From Bifidobacterium panos (GTDB lineage: Bacteria; Actinomycetota; Actinomycetes; Actinomycetales; Bifidobacteriaceae): DNA of 64,000 nt. This document shows positions 54,029 to 63,357 of the stretch, piece after piece. Position 1 is the stretch's first letter. Every line of letters starts with the position of its first letter. Under the pieces are notes generated by a model. The model did no database searches and was not told where the DNA came from. It was given only the letters and a program-made list of their open reading frames with translations. Made by a program: the position numbers and the translations under genes. Location of the stretch: assembly GCF_012932445.1 (NCBI RefSeq), contig NZ_JAAIIJ010000018.1, positions 1 to 64,000 of the forward strand. Reading direction: 5' to 3'.

Positions 54029-54727
54029 ATGGAAACCCCAAAGTTTGCGGTCTCGCTGATGTGCATGGACTTCTCCATCGCCGGCGAGCAGGTGAGCACG
54101 CTGAGCCAGCATGCCGATTCCCTTCATCTCGATATCATGGACGGCCATTTCGCGCCGAACCTCTCCCTGAGCCCGGAATGGCTCAAGTGGGTGCTGCCGC
54201 ACAGCTCCATACGCAACGAAGCACATCTGATGACCACCGACCCCGACTATTGGCTGGAACCGCTCGCCCAGGTCGGCGTAAACGTAATCTCACCTCATGT
54301 CGAAACACTCAACACGCACGCCTTCCGCACCATGAACTCGATTCGCGCACTTGGTTGCGGTACCGGCCTTGTGGTGAACCCGCTGACCCCGTTCGATTCG
54401 ATTCTGCCGCTGATCGAACGCGTCGATCTGCTCACGCTGATGACCATCGACGTCGGCTTCGCCGGTCAGCCGTTCATAGATGAGATGCTCGCCAAAATCG
54501 AGCAGGCGGCCAAATACAAGTCCGATCACGGCTTGGACTATGAAATCCAAATCGACGGTTCATGCAGCGAAAAGACGTTCGCCAAGCTTCGCAACGCCGG
54601 TGCGGAAACCTTCATTCTGGGCAATTCCGGCTTGTTCTCGCTTGACCGTGATCTCGACAAAGCTTGGGCCAAGATGCGCGCCAATTACGAGCGCACCACC
54701 GGCGAGACGCTGCCAGCCGAAGACTGA
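54029..54727 (+). CDS. alsE: Hexulose-6-phosphate 3-epimerase (AlsE-like)
   Basis: A TIM-barrel epimerase of 232 residues in the ribulose-phosphate 3-epimerase family. Metal and catalytic residues are visible: H33 and D35 in SLHLDIMDGH, H66 in EAHLM and D176 in IDGS. MCMDF, NLSLSPEW and GFAGQPF resemble D-allulose-6-phosphate 3-epimerase (AlsE) more than Rpe. The likely reaction is allulose 6-phosphate to fructose 6-phosphate, which would feed the bifid shunt. AAAGGA precedes the ATG. Confidence 0.8.
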   Translation: METPKFAVSLMCMDFSIAGEQVSTLSQHADSLHLDIMDGHFAPNLSLSPEWLKWVLPHSSIRNEAHLMTTDPDYWLEPLAQVGVNVISPHVETLNTHAFRTMNSIRALGCGTGLVVNPLTPFDSILPLIERVDLLTLMTIDVGFAGQPFIDEMLAKIEQAAKYKSDHGLDYEIQIDGSCSEKTFAKLRNAGAETFILGNSGLFSLDRDLDKAWAKMRANYERTTGETLPAED

Positions 54728-54771
54728 TCCGGCTCGTTAGGTCCGTCCCGACAACCCTTCTCATCATCACT

Positions 54772-54833
54772 TGGTGCAGAGCCGTTCCCTCTCTTTCATA
54801 CCTTTCCTCCGACTTCGGAACGGTCCTGCACCA
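54772..54833 (+). promoter_or_regulatory. Intercistronic stem-loop between epimerase and kinase genes
   Basis: TGGTGCAG-A-GCCGTTCC pairs with GGAACGG-TC-CTGCACCA around a 28-nt loop. There is no T run, so it more likely sets mRNA stability or attenuation than full termination. Confidence 0.6.
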
Positions 54834-54904
54834 CCCTCAATCAGAGCAATATCGCAGCACAATCACACGAATTCCAACAATCTTTCTCTCGCAATGGAGC
54901 AATC

Positions 54905-55894
54905 ATGAGCAACGACGCAACCCTCACAACCGCAATCGCCAACAACGAGCCGATTGTCGCCACCGCCGACAGCCCGGTCAATTCCGCCACGCTGAAAACC
55001 CCGGTCGTACTCGGCATTGACATCGGCGGCACCAACCTGCGTGTCGGCCTGGTCGACGCCCTCGGCGCACTCGTCGACTCCCGTCGCGTCAGCTCGCAGG
55101 AGGCTCTGAGCGGCGACGATCCGATGGCCAAGCTCGCAGACTATCTCGAAGGCTATCTTGGTGAGATGCTCGACGGCAAATACGAGCTGAAGGCGATCTC
55201 CATCGGCTTCCCATCCGTCGTGGATGCCACGCGCACCGTGGTGCTGCAGACCACGTTCATCCCGGGACTGAACAACGTGAACGTGCCGGAACGCCTGAGC
55301 CGCTTCGGCGTACCGGTGTTCATCGACCGCGACGTGAACATGATCATCCGCTACGATGCGAAACGTCTGAATCTGCAGAATCTCGAAGGTGTGACCTTCG
55401 GCTGCTACGTCGGCACCGGCATCGGCTGCGCGCTGGCGGTGGACGGCAAGATCCTGATCGGGATGCACGGCGTGGCCGGCGAACTCGGCCACATCTACGA
55501 GGCGACCGGCAGAACCTGCGGATGCGGATTGGACGGCTGCTCCGAAACGGCCGCCTCCGGCAATGCGCTAGTACGCGAGCTTGAAGCGCATCATCCGGGC
55601 GCCTCCATCGACGATGCGTTCAGTAAGTATGGCGACGAACCGTTCATCGACGACTGGCTGGAACATCTCGCTTGGACCTTCTCGACCGTCATCAACCTGC
55701 TCGACCCGGCGAAAATCATCATCGGCGGCGGCGTGACGCAGATGAAGGACTTTCCCAAACAGCGCCTTGAGGAAAAGATCAAGCGCATGTCCCGCAAGCC
55801 GTACCCGGCCGAGGGGTTGCCAATCGTCTACACCATCCCCGGCAAGTACGACGGCGTGATTGGCGCGGCCCTATGCGCGCTTGAGCAGATCTGA
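54905..55894 (+). CDS. ROK family sugar kinase (AlsK-like)
   Basis: A 329-residue hexokinase-fold kinase: GIDIGGTNLRVGL phosphate loop, catalytic Asp in FIDRDVN, GVAGELGH and the zinc cluster CGCGLDGCSE. FP(S/A)VV and GGGVTQMKDFP resemble D-allose kinase AlsK. No HTH, so it is an enzyme, not a regulator. With the epimerase and transporter it would phosphorylate incoming allulose or allose. The first 30 residues are a low-complexity leader. Confidence 0.82.
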   Translation: MSNDATLTTAIANNEPIVATADSPVNSATLKTPVVLGIDIGGTNLRVGLVDALGALVDSRRVSSQEALSGDDPMAKLADYLEGYLGEMLDGKYELKAISIGFPSVVDATRTVVLQTTFIPGLNNVNVPERLSRFGVPVFIDRDVNMIIRYDAKRLNLQNLEGVTFGCYVGTGIGCALAVDGKILIGMHGVAGELGHIYEATGRTCGCGLDGCSETAASGNALVRELEAHHPGASIDDAFSKYGDEPFIDDWLEHLAWTFSTVINLLDPAKIIIGGGVTQMKDFPKQRLEEKIKRMSRKPYPAEGLPIVYTIPGKYDGVIGAALCALEQI

Positions 55895-55922
55895 CGAACT
55901 CCCCTTCATCATTATCATTCTT

Positions 55923-55965
55923 CCGGACGGAACCCGTTTCATCCTTTCTTACGGGTTTCGTCCGG
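55923..55965 (+). promoter_or_regulatory. Intercistronic stem-loop before the transporter gene
   Basis: CCGGACGnAACCCGT pairs with ACGGGTTTCGTCCGG around a 13-nt loop, 29 nt after the kinase stop. A second such stem in the same operon. Confidence 0.6.
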
Positions 55966-56034
55966 GCATAATAATCGCAAGACGACTACCAACCGACCGA
56001 ACAAAAACAGAAAACCCTGTTGTAAGGACGCAAC

Positions 56035-57240
56035 ATGACCAACGCAATCCCTTCCACGACCGGCACTTCCGCCACCCGCAGCGGCTACGGTCCACTGATG
56101 AAATTCTCCCTACTCTCCATCTCGCTGCTGCTCACCTCGTCGAACGCAATCTCCGGCGTGATGCCGGCGCTCATCAAACAATTCTCCGACCAGCCGCGCG
56201 CCAACGTCGAACTGTTGAGCACCGTGCCCTCGTTCTCTATGATCATCATGATCATCGCCTCCGGATTCATCGCCCGTAAGATCGGAGACAAGGCCACTGT
56301 GACCGCAGGCCTTGTCATCGCGGCCTTCTTCGGCATCATTCCGTTCTTCTTCACCGGCAATTTCTGGGTGATCATGGGTTCACGCATTGGCCTTGGCGTC
56401 GGATTCGGTCTGATTAACTCGCTGGCCGTCTCCATGATCGCCAAATTCTTCTCCGGCGACGAAAAGGCCACATTGATGGGTTTTCGCTCCGCATTTGAAT
56501 CGCTCGGCCAGTCGCTGATGACGTTGGCCGCGGGATTCTTGGTGTTGCTGAGTTGGAACAGCTCGTTCCTTGTCTACTTGCTAGCCGTACCGATTCTGAT
56601 TCTGTTCGTCATCTTCGTGCCAAAGGAGCCGAACGCCCCGGTGACCGTTGCCGCGGATTACGCCGATTCCGATGCCGCCAAGCAGTCCGTGAACGGCCCG
56701 ATTCTGCTGATCACCGTCTTCCTAATCGCCGCCGTGACCATGTACATCGGCCTGACCACCCGCCTGTCGTCGGTAATCGCCAACTCCGGTTTCGGAACCA
56801 TCCAGCAGGCCTCCACCCTGCTGAGCGTCATGACCATCGGTGGCATGCTTATGGGCTTCGCCTTCGGCTTTATCAATAAGACTCTGAAGGCACAAACCCT
56901 GACCGTTGGCCTCGTGGCGCTTGCCGCAGGCTCGCTGGTGATCTACTTCGCACCGAATTTCATAGTGCTGTGCATAGGCGCGCTGATTGCGGGGGTTTCC
57001 TACCCGACTATGATTTCATACACGTTCAATCAGATTTCCGAAGTCTGCCCGAAGGGTTCGGATACGCTGTGCACGTCGGTAGTGCTGGTAGGTTGCAATC
57101 TCGGCGCTTTCACCGCTCCGTATACGCTGAAGCTGGTCGGCGGCTCTGCTTTGAGTCAACCGTATCTGGTGTATGGCATCGTACTGCTGGTCATCGCCGC
57201 CGCCTATGCCGCCTATCATCTGATTCGCAAGCAAGCCTGA
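56035..57240 (+). CDS. MFS sugar transporter
   Basis: A 401-residue major facilitator with twelve hydrophobic segments and the motif between segments 2 and 3 as GFIARKIGDKATV. As the last gene of the ROK-controlled unit it probably imports the pentose/hexose that the epimerase and kinase use, by proton symport. The substrate is inferred only from neighbours. AAGGA precedes the ATG. Confidence 0.82.
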   Translation: MTNAIPSTTGTSATRSGYGPLMKFSLLSISLLLTSSNAISGVMPALIKQFSDQPRANVELLSTVPSFSMIIMIIASGFIARKIGDKATVTAGLVIAAFFGIIPFFFTGNFWVIMGSRIGLGVGFGLINSLAVSMIAKFFSGDEKATLMGFRSAFESLGQSLMTLAAGFLVLLSWNSSFLVYLLAVPILILFVIFVPKEPNAPVTVAADYADSDAAKQSVNGPILLITVFLIAAVTMYIGLTTRLSSVIANSGFGTIQQASTLLSVMTIGGMLMGFAFGFINKTLKAQTLTVGLVALAAGSLVIYFAPNFIVLCIGALIAGVSYPTMISYTFNQISEVCPKGSDTLCTSVVLVGCNLGAFTAPYTLKLVGGSALSQPYLVYGIVLLVIAAAYAAYHLIRKQA

Positions 57241-57281
57241 CAATTATCAGCCACAGCTATTCAAATCAGCCAGCTAATCGA

Positions 57282-57326
57282 AAAATCCTGTGGGCGTGAT
57301 TATTCGAATCACGCCCACAGGATTTT
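57282..57326. terminator. Bidirectional terminator between the MFS gene and galK
   Basis: AAAATCCTGTGGGCGTGATT and its exact complement form a 20-bp stem with a 5-nt loop, flanked by A and T runs on both sides. It serves both convergent units. Confidence 0.92.
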
Positions 57327-57348
57327 GTGTTTTCGGCTATTGCAAACT

Positions 57349-58605
57349 TCAGATCTCGCGACTGGCGGCAGGGGCGGCGAATGCCGGCAGGGCGCGGGGG
57401 GCGTTGAAGCCGCGGGCGGCGAACTCGTCGGCGATTTTCTGGGCGATCTCATGGCCCTGGCCCTTGTCGACCAGCGCGATGATGGAGCCGCCGAAGCCGC
57501 CGCCGGTCATGCGCGCGCCGTATGCGCCATTGGCGCGGGCCACATCCACCGCTGTGTCGAGTTCGGGCACGGTGACTTCGTAATCGTCGCGCAGGGAATC
57601 GTGGGAGGCGTTGAACAGCTCGCCGGCCGTCTTGATGTCGCCTTGCGCGAACGCGTCGACAAACCGATCAACGCGGCCGATTTCGGTGATGACGTGGCGC
57701 ACGCGCTTCTTCATCGTCTCGTCGTCCAGCTTGGCGAGCACGTCGGCGAGCGCGGCATCGGCGATGGAACCGTCAGCGGCGGCCACGCCCTCGGCAACCG
57801 CGCGCAGGTTATCCGCACCCAGAACACGCGCGGCCTCTTCGCAGGTGGCGCGGCGCTGCGCGTACTGGCCGTCGTTGAGCTGATGGGGAGCCTGGGTGTC
57901 CAGCACCAGCAGTTCCAAGCCGTACTTGTCCAAATCGAACTCTTTCGGGGAAACGCTTTCGAGAGGCGTCAACCCCGGCTTGCAGTCAAGGCGGATGGCA
58001 TGCCCCAGCGAGCAACGCATGGAGGCGTTCTGATCCAGCCCGCCGGTGGAAGCTCCGGCCATGTCGTTCTCGGACTTGATGGCGGCCTCAATCAGCGTGA
58101 CGCGGCCGGCGTCGGTGGAACCGTAGCCCAAGCCGAACACCTCATCCAAGGCGAGCGCGGTGGAGCAAGTCATGGCGGCCGACGAGCTCAGCCCGCTTCC
58201 CAGCGGCACGCACGACGAGAACGCCGCATCGAAACCACGAACCGCGTCAAAACCGGCTTCGCGCAACGCCCACGCCACACCCACCGGGTAGGCGGCCCAG
58301 CCTTGCACCGCCCCGGCCTGCAACTCGCGCAAGTCGGCTTCAGCCACCTCGCCCGGGTTCACGTCGGAAACCACACGCACCGTCGTGTCCTCGCGCGGCT
58401 TCAACGCGATGAATGTGCGATGCGGCAGCGCGATGGGCAGGCACAGGCCGGCGTTGTAATCGGTGTGCTCGCCGATCAGGTTCACGCGCCCGGGAGCCGC
58501 CCATACGCCCTCGGGTTTGCAGCCGTATGCTTTGATGAACAGTTCGGCGGCGGCGCTTACGCCGATATCGTGCGACATCGGCTCGATGAATTCAACAGCA
58601 GTCAT
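57349..58605 (-). CDS. galK: Galactokinase
   Basis: Phosphorylates galactose to galactose 1-phosphate. The GHMP kinase of 418 residues shows GRVNLIGEHTDYN, the ATP loop PLGSGLSSSAA and GARMTGGGFGG. ATG 58605 follows AAGGA; the frame opens 16 codons upstream within galT. Cotranscribed with galT and deoR. Confidence 0.96.
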   Translation of the reverse strand: MTAVEFIEPMSHDIGVSAAAELFIKAYGCKPEGVWAAPGRVNLIGEHTDYNAGLCLPIALPHRTFIALKPREDTTVRVVSDVNPGEVAEADLRELQAGAVQGWAAYPVGVAWALREAGFDAVRGFDAAFSSCVPLGSGLSSSAAMTCSTALALDEVFGLGYGSTDAGRVTLIEAAIKSENDMAGASTGGLDQNASMRCSLGHAIRLDCKPGLTPLESVSPKEFDLDKYGLELLVLDTQAPHQLNDGQYAQRRATCEEAARVLGADNLRAVAEGVAAADGSIADAALADVLAKLDDETMKKRVRHVITEIGRVDRFVDAFAQGDIKTAGELFNASHDSLRDDYEVTVPELDTAVDVARANGAYGARMTGGGFGGSIIALVDKGQGHEIAQKIADEFAARGFNAPRALPAFAAPAASREI

Positions 58606-58621
58606 TGGGGGGTCCTTGCAA

Positions 58622-59872
58622 TCAGTCGGCGATATCGATGGGGCCGAGCTCATGGAAGCGCTTGGCGATGAGTTCGGGCGTGGTGTCGGAAATCCAAGCG
58701 GCCATGCCGGATTCGGAGCCGGCCAGATACTTGATCTTGTTGGCGGCGCGCCTGAACGAGAAGAACTGCAGATTCAGACGGTAGTTTTCGCGGCGCGGGT
58801 CGCGGATCGGCGCCTGATGCCAAGCCGCGATATACGGCAAGTCCATGCCCTTGCCGTCGCCCTTGTCGAAGAAGGCGTTGCCGCGCTTGAGCAGTGTGGA
58901 ATACATCACCGCCAAATCCCAGCGCTCGTCATCGTTCAGCTCGTCCAGCGTGAGCACGTCGCGCACCGGGGCCACATGCACTTCCAAAGGCCAGCGGGCG
59001 GCGGCGGGCACGTAGGCCACCCACGAATGGTTGCGCATCACCACGCGCTCGCCCGCTTCGATTTCGGCGTTCATGATGTCCTTGAGCAGGTTGCCGCCGG
59101 TCTTGCTGTGATAGGCCTCGGTGTGCTTGAGCTCGGTTTCCATCTTCGGGGCCACGAACGGATAGCAGTAGACCTGGCCGTGCGGGTGCGCCAGCGACAC
59201 GCCGATTTCGGCGCCATGGTTCTCGAAGGGGAAGATCTGCTCGATGCCTTCCATCTTGGAGATTTCCGCGGTGCGGAACGCCCACGCCTCGACCACCGTG
59301 CGCAGACGGGAGACGGGCAGGTCGGCCGGCAGACCGTTCTCGTCCGGGTCGAAGCAGATGACTTCGCAACGGCCCGCGGCCATCTTCTTCTCCCACAGCG
59401 GGTTGCCGTCCACATATTCCACCGCCTCGCTTCGGCCGGGCACGCGCACCATCGAGGGGAAGCGGTTCTCGAAAACGACCACGTTGTAATCGGTGTCGGG
59501 CACCTCGCCGTCCTGATACGGGCTGCCCGGCTTGCGCGCGGCCAGCGGGTTGCCCGTGGCCGTGGCACCGGGGCCGGCTGTGATCGGGCGGTTCATGCGC
59601 GCGGTGGCCATCGGAATCCAGTCGCCGGTGAGCGGGTCGCGGCGCATTTCGGGCGCGGCGTAAGGCACTTCCTCGCCCGCGGCGTTCAGCTGGTTGGCGA
59701 AACGATAGGCGAGCTGGCGGGGGTCGGTGAGTTCGCGGGTCTTGGCTCCGGACACATAGTCGGGGTCGTCATCGAGATAGAAAAAATCACGTCCGTCCGC
59801 AAGGGTGGTCGGCGTGATGCGAATATGTTCCTTCGCATATTCTCCGGGCGTATAGGCCGCGAAATCAGTCAT
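58622..59872 (-). CDS. galT: Galactose-1-phosphate uridylyltransferase
   Basis: Swaps UMP between UDP-glucose and galactose 1-phosphate. The 416-residue protein has the active site SLAHPHGQVY (HPHxQ) with the nucleophilic His and the EVHVAP-type second His block. ATG 59872 follows AAAGGA and overlaps the deoR stop by 8 nt. Confidence 0.95.
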   Translation of the reverse strand: MTDFAAYTPGEYAKEHIRITPTTLADGRDFFYLDDDPDYVSGAKTRELTDPRQLAYRFANQLNAAGEEVPYAAPEMRRDPLTGDWIPMATARMNRPITAGPGATATGNPLAARKPGSPYQDGEVPDTDYNVVVFENRFPSMVRVPGRSEAVEYVDGNPLWEKKMAAGRCEVICFDPDENGLPADLPVSRLRTVVEAWAFRTAEISKMEGIEQIFPFENHGAEIGVSLAHPHGQVYCYPFVAPKMETELKHTEAYHSKTGGNLLKDIMNAEIEAGERVVMRNHSWVAYVPAAARWPLEVHVAPVRDVLTLDELNDDERWDLAVMYSTLLKRGNAFFDKGDGKGMDLPYIAAWHQAPIRDPRRENYRLNLQFFSFRRAANKIKYLAGSESGMAAWISDTTPELIAKRFHELGPIDIAD

Positions 59873-60683
59873 GGTATTCCTTTCCATCGTCTTGGCTGAA
59901 GTCGATTTGTTGTGCAAGCACGAGCTCGTCCACCAGTTCCCTGGTCTTGGCGGCGGTGTCGGCGTCGAGGCCGTCGTCGGTGATCACCGTGTTCACCTGG
60001 TCGAAGCGCGCGAACAGCGACAGCGACGTGCAGCTCCACTTGGTGTGATCCGTGAGGATGATGGTGCGATCGGCGATGTCCATCATTGCGATATCGGTGG
60101 CGGCCTCCAGCGAGTTGGGCATCAGGAAGCCGCGCGGGATGGACACGGAATGCGTGCCGAGGAACACGGTGTTGACGCGCAGGGAGGCGATCACCTTGTC
60201 TGCGATGGGGCCGACCAGGGAGTTGGAGCGGGTGGTCACGCCGCCGGTGACGATGACTTCGACGTCCTTGGATTCGAGCGCCTGCACCAGCTCGGCCACG
60301 GGAATCGAATTGGTGAGAATGGTGATGCCGCTGGCCTGCTGGCTTTCCAGCAGATGCTGCGCGAACACATACGCCGTGGTGCCGCCGCCGATGGCGATCA
60401 CGTCGCCGGGTGCCACGTATTTGACGGCTTCCTGGGCGATGGCGTCCTTCAAACCAATGTCCATCTGCGATTTGACGGAGAACAGCGGCTCGCTCAGCAG
60501 CGTGCTGGTGGTGACGGCACCGCCGTGCACGCGCTTCAACAACCCTTTGTCCGCCAGTTCGGCGATATCCCGACGAATGGTCATCGCGGAAACGCCCAGT
60601 TCCTTGCTCAGGGCCGTAATACGCACGGCACCTCTGGTGCGCAACCGACTGAGGATCAGATGCTGACGCTGTGACGAAATCAT
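59865..60683 (-). CDS. DeoR family transcriptional regulator
   Basis: A 272-residue regulator: an N-terminal HTH (VRITALSKELGVSAMTIRRD) and the DeoR C-terminal sugar-phosphate-sensing domain (IGGGTTAYVFA). First gene of the gal unit, so it probably controls galT-galK with galactose 1-phosphate or a related sugar phosphate as signal. No ribosome site precedes ATG 60683, and GATAAT lies 9 nt upstream, so the message may be leaderless; a GTG six codons earlier is the alternative start. Confidence 0.9.
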   Translation of the reverse strand: MISSQRQHLILSRLRTRGAVRITALSKELGVSAMTIRRDIAELADKGLLKRVHGGAVTTSTLLSEPLFSVKSQMDIGLKDAIAQEAVKYVAPGDVIAIGGGTTAYVFAQHLLESQQASGITILTNSIPVAELVQALESKDVEVIVTGGVTTRSNSLVGPIADKVIASLRVNTVFLGTHSVSIPRGFLMPNSLEAATDIAMMDIADRTIILTDHTKWSCTSLSLFARFDQVNTVITDDGLDADTAAKTRELVDELVLAQQIDFSQDDGKEYHD

Positions 60684-60766
60684 GCGAACATTATCGCACA
60701 CAACAGAGCATAATTCAAAACAGCTTGTGCGCTTTGTGTCGTATTATGTGCTATTCGGCTATCTGG

Positions 60767-61954
60767 CTATTCGACATCCACCCCAACAGCGTCAGACACA
60801 TGCGCGAAGCCGTCGCGCCGCAGCAACTCAGCCAGCCCGCGCTTGAGCACGGTAATCTGCTGGGGGCCGCGATACATCAGCAAGGAAATAAACATCACCA
60901 AATCAGCACCCGCGCGAATCCGCGAATATGCCTGTTCGGCAGTGAACACGCCGCCAATGCCGGCAATGGCGAAACGGCTGCCATACGCGCGGCGCACCTG
61001 AGCCACCAGCGCCTCGGAAGCGCGGGTGCAAGGCCCGCCGGACAAGCCGCCCTCCCAGTCGCGCGGAATGTCAAGACCGTTGCGGTCCTTCTGCAGGTTC
61101 GCCAGCGACACGCCCTGCACGTTATGGGCGGCCAGCACATCAAGCAGTTCGCGCATCTCGCCCCACGGCTTGTTCAGCGGCATCTTGACCAGCGTGGGCT
61201 GCGGGCGCTCGACTTTGTCAAGCTCGGTGAACAGCTTGTCAAGATTCTCAGGGCTGGCGGTGAACGGCTCGCCCGCGGTGGTGTTCGGGCAGGAGATGTT
61301 CACCTCCACCATGGCGGTGCGGCCCGCGGCGCGGCGCATCGAGATGCAGTAATCCTCGATGCCTTCGTCCAGATCGCCCACCTTATCGTCGTTGGTGCGG
61401 GCGATGGAGACGGACATCTGCATCTCTCGCGCGCTGCGCCAAGCCTGCTCGGCGCGGTCGATCACCTTGTCGGAACCCATATTGGCCAAGCCCACATGCA
61501 CCATCATCGAATCGTATTCGGGCAGGCGGTGGAACCACGGCTTGGGATTGCCCTGGCATGGGCGCGAAGTGGTGGAGCCCACGGTTTCAAAGCCGAAACC
61601 GGCGTTGTCCAGCAGCACCGGCATGTCGCAGTTCTTATCGAGGCCCGCCGACAAGCCGAACGGGTTGGCGAACTGCACGCCCATCACCTCGGTTTCGAGA
61701 ATCGGGTCGCTGTAGTTGAGCATCGTGCGGCAGGCCCACATCAGCGGCGGCACTTTCTTGGTCACTTCGCAAAACTTAAGCATGCTCTCGTGCGCCTCGT
61801 CCGGCGGCAGATTGAACACAAAGTTCGGCTGGATGATGTGCTTATAGCCGAAAGTGAACAGATCAGTGGTGGCCTTATTGACGGCGTCATGCCAGAAATT
61901 CTCGGAAACATAAGTTTTATCGGCCATGTCCGCCGCGTTCGTCATGTCTGTCAT
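60767..61954 (-). CDS. pyrD: Dihydroorotate dehydrogenase, class 2-like with catalytic cysteine
   Basis: Flavoprotein of 395 residues. The N-terminal helical part (FWHDAVNKATTDLFTFGYKH), GLSAGLDKNCD, FETVGSTTSRPCQGNPKPWF and the phosphate site FISLLMYRGP match the quinone-dependent class 2 fold. But the catalytic base region reads NISCPNT: a Cys at the position where class 2 enzymes have Ser and class 1 have Cys. ATG 61954 has AAAGGA 5 nt upstream. Whether it works in pyrimidine synthesis or on another substrate is open. Confidence 0.85.
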   Translation of the reverse strand: MTDMTNAADMADKTYVSENFWHDAVNKATTDLFTFGYKHIIQPNFVFNLPPDEAHESMLKFCEVTKKVPPLMWACRTMLNYSDPILETEVMGVQFANPFGLSAGLDKNCDMPVLLDNAGFGFETVGSTTSRPCQGNPKPWFHRLPEYDSMMVHVGLANMGSDKVIDRAEQAWRSAREMQMSVSIARTNDDKVGDLDEGIEDYCISMRRAAGRTAMVEVNISCPNTTAGEPFTASPENLDKLFTELDKVERPQPTLVKMPLNKPWGEMRELLDVLAAHNVQGVSLANLQKDRNGLDIPRDWEGGLSGGPCTRASEALVAQVRRAYGSRFAIAGIGGVFTAEQAYSRIRAGADLVMFISLLMYRGPQQITVLKRGLAELLRRDGFAHVSDAVGVDVE

Positions 61955-61983
61955 GTTCATCCTTTCAGTTCGCGCCGCTCGCT

Positions 61984-63207
61984 TCAGAATGCACCGCGCA
62001 CGTACTGCGGCGGGTAGCCGGCATCCTGAACGGGCACACCGAGTTTGTGGGCCGCGCGCAGCGGCCAGTACGGGTCACGCAAGGCCGCGCGACCGATTTC
62101 GATGGCGTCGGCCCGCCCTTTGGCGAGAATCTTCTGCGCCTGCTTTGGCTTGGTGATCAACCCCACCGCCGTCACCGGCATATTGGCGCGCGCACGCACT
62201 TCGGCGGCGAACGGCACCTGATAATTCGGTTTGACGGGCACCGTGACACCGGAGACCATGCCTCCGGTGGACACGTCCATCAAATCTACACCATGTTCCT
62301 TGAGCATTCGAGAGAGCACCACCGTCTGCTCCAAGTCCCAGCCGCCGGCCGCCCAGTCCGTAGCGGAAATACGCACCAATAGCGGCATGTCCTGAGGAAT
62401 GACGGCGCGAACCGCGTCCACGACCTCGACGAGGAAACGAGTGCGCCCCTCGAAACTGCCACCGTATTCGTCCTGACGCACATTGCTCAGCGGGTCGAGG
62501 AACTGCGAGACGAGATAGCCGTGCGCACCATGAATCTCAATCGCCTGGAAACCGGCATCGACGGCACGGCGCGCGGCGGCCGCGAACGCCTCGACAATGC
62601 CGTGAATCTCATCCACGCCCAACTCACGCGGCATCGCATAACGCCCATAGGCGACCTCGCTGGGCGCCACGGTGGGCCAACCGCCGTGGTCAAGCGGCAC
62701 ACTGCCGCGCACATACCCGGCCCCGAACGAGCCGGTCGAGCCTTTACGCCCCGCGTGATTGAGCTGAACGGCCATGACGGTGCCCGTGGCCTTGACCGCG
62801 TCGACGATCCAGCGCCAGGAGTCAATCTGGCCGTCTTCCCACAAGCCCACATCGTGCGGCGAGATGCGCCCTTCGGGGCACACGGCGGTCGCTTCGGCGA
62901 TGATCATGCCGAAGCCGCCCATCGCGCGCGACACATAATGCTGATAGTGGAACGGCGTGGGGCGGCCGTCGCCGGCGAACACCGAGAACATGTCCATCGG
63001 TGGCAACCAGATGCGGTTGCGCACCGTCAGCCCGCGCAGCTGCATCGGGTCGAAGAGTTTCGCCGGTTCGTGACGCTCGACGCCCCGACCGCCTGCATCG
63101 GATATGGAAGCCTCGTCGTGCTTGGGCGCATTCGGCCCCGCGCCGTCCCTGTCGGACGGTTTTGCGGCACCGAACCCGCGGAAATCGAAATCAAGCTTCT
63201 CTGCCAT
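61984..63207 (-). CDS. NADH:flavin oxidoreductase (old yellow enzyme, YqjM-like)
   Basis: FMN-dependent ene-reductase of 407 residues. The TIM-barrel blocks are clear: LFDPMQLRGLTVRNRIWLPP, MAVQLNHAGRKG, GFQAIEIHGAHGYLVSQFL with the active-site His pair, and EIGRAALRDPYW. An about 45-residue Asp/Gly-rich leader precedes the fold. It lies 29 nt upstream of pyrD on the same strand, so the two flavoproteins are probably coexpressed. Physiological substrate unknown. Confidence 0.9.
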   Translation of the reverse strand: MAEKLDFDFRGFGAAKPSDRDGAGPNAPKHDEASISDAGGRGVERHEPAKLFDPMQLRGLTVRNRIWLPPMDMFSVFAGDGRPTPFHYQHYVSRAMGGFGMIIAEATAVCPEGRISPHDVGLWEDGQIDSWRWIVDAVKATGTVMAVQLNHAGRKGSTGSFGAGYVRGSVPLDHGGWPTVAPSEVAYGRYAMPRELGVDEIHGIVEAFAAAARRAVDAGFQAIEIHGAHGYLVSQFLDPLSNVRQDEYGGSFEGRTRFLVEVVDAVRAVIPQDMPLLVRISATDWAAGGWDLEQTVVLSRMLKEHGVDLMDVSTGGMVSGVTVPVKPNYQVPFAAEVRARANMPVTAVGLITKPKQAQKILAKGRADAIEIGRAALRDPYWPLRAAHKLGVPVQDAGYPPQYVRGAF

Positions 63208-63357
63208 GGCTCCTCACTATCATCACGAATCATTACGACGGCAATCCGTCTTTTATTCTATCCCGATATCAACTTGGGCCGCCCTCACAAGACGACCCAA
63301 GCACACGCGGCATGCGACTTAAGTTAGTTGGTAATTAGTCGGTGCCGTTATCCGTTA
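63208..63357. other. Short spacer before the penicillin-binding protein
   Basis: 150 bp without a gene. It should carry the promoter of the oxidoreductase-pyrD unit. Confidence 0.4.
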
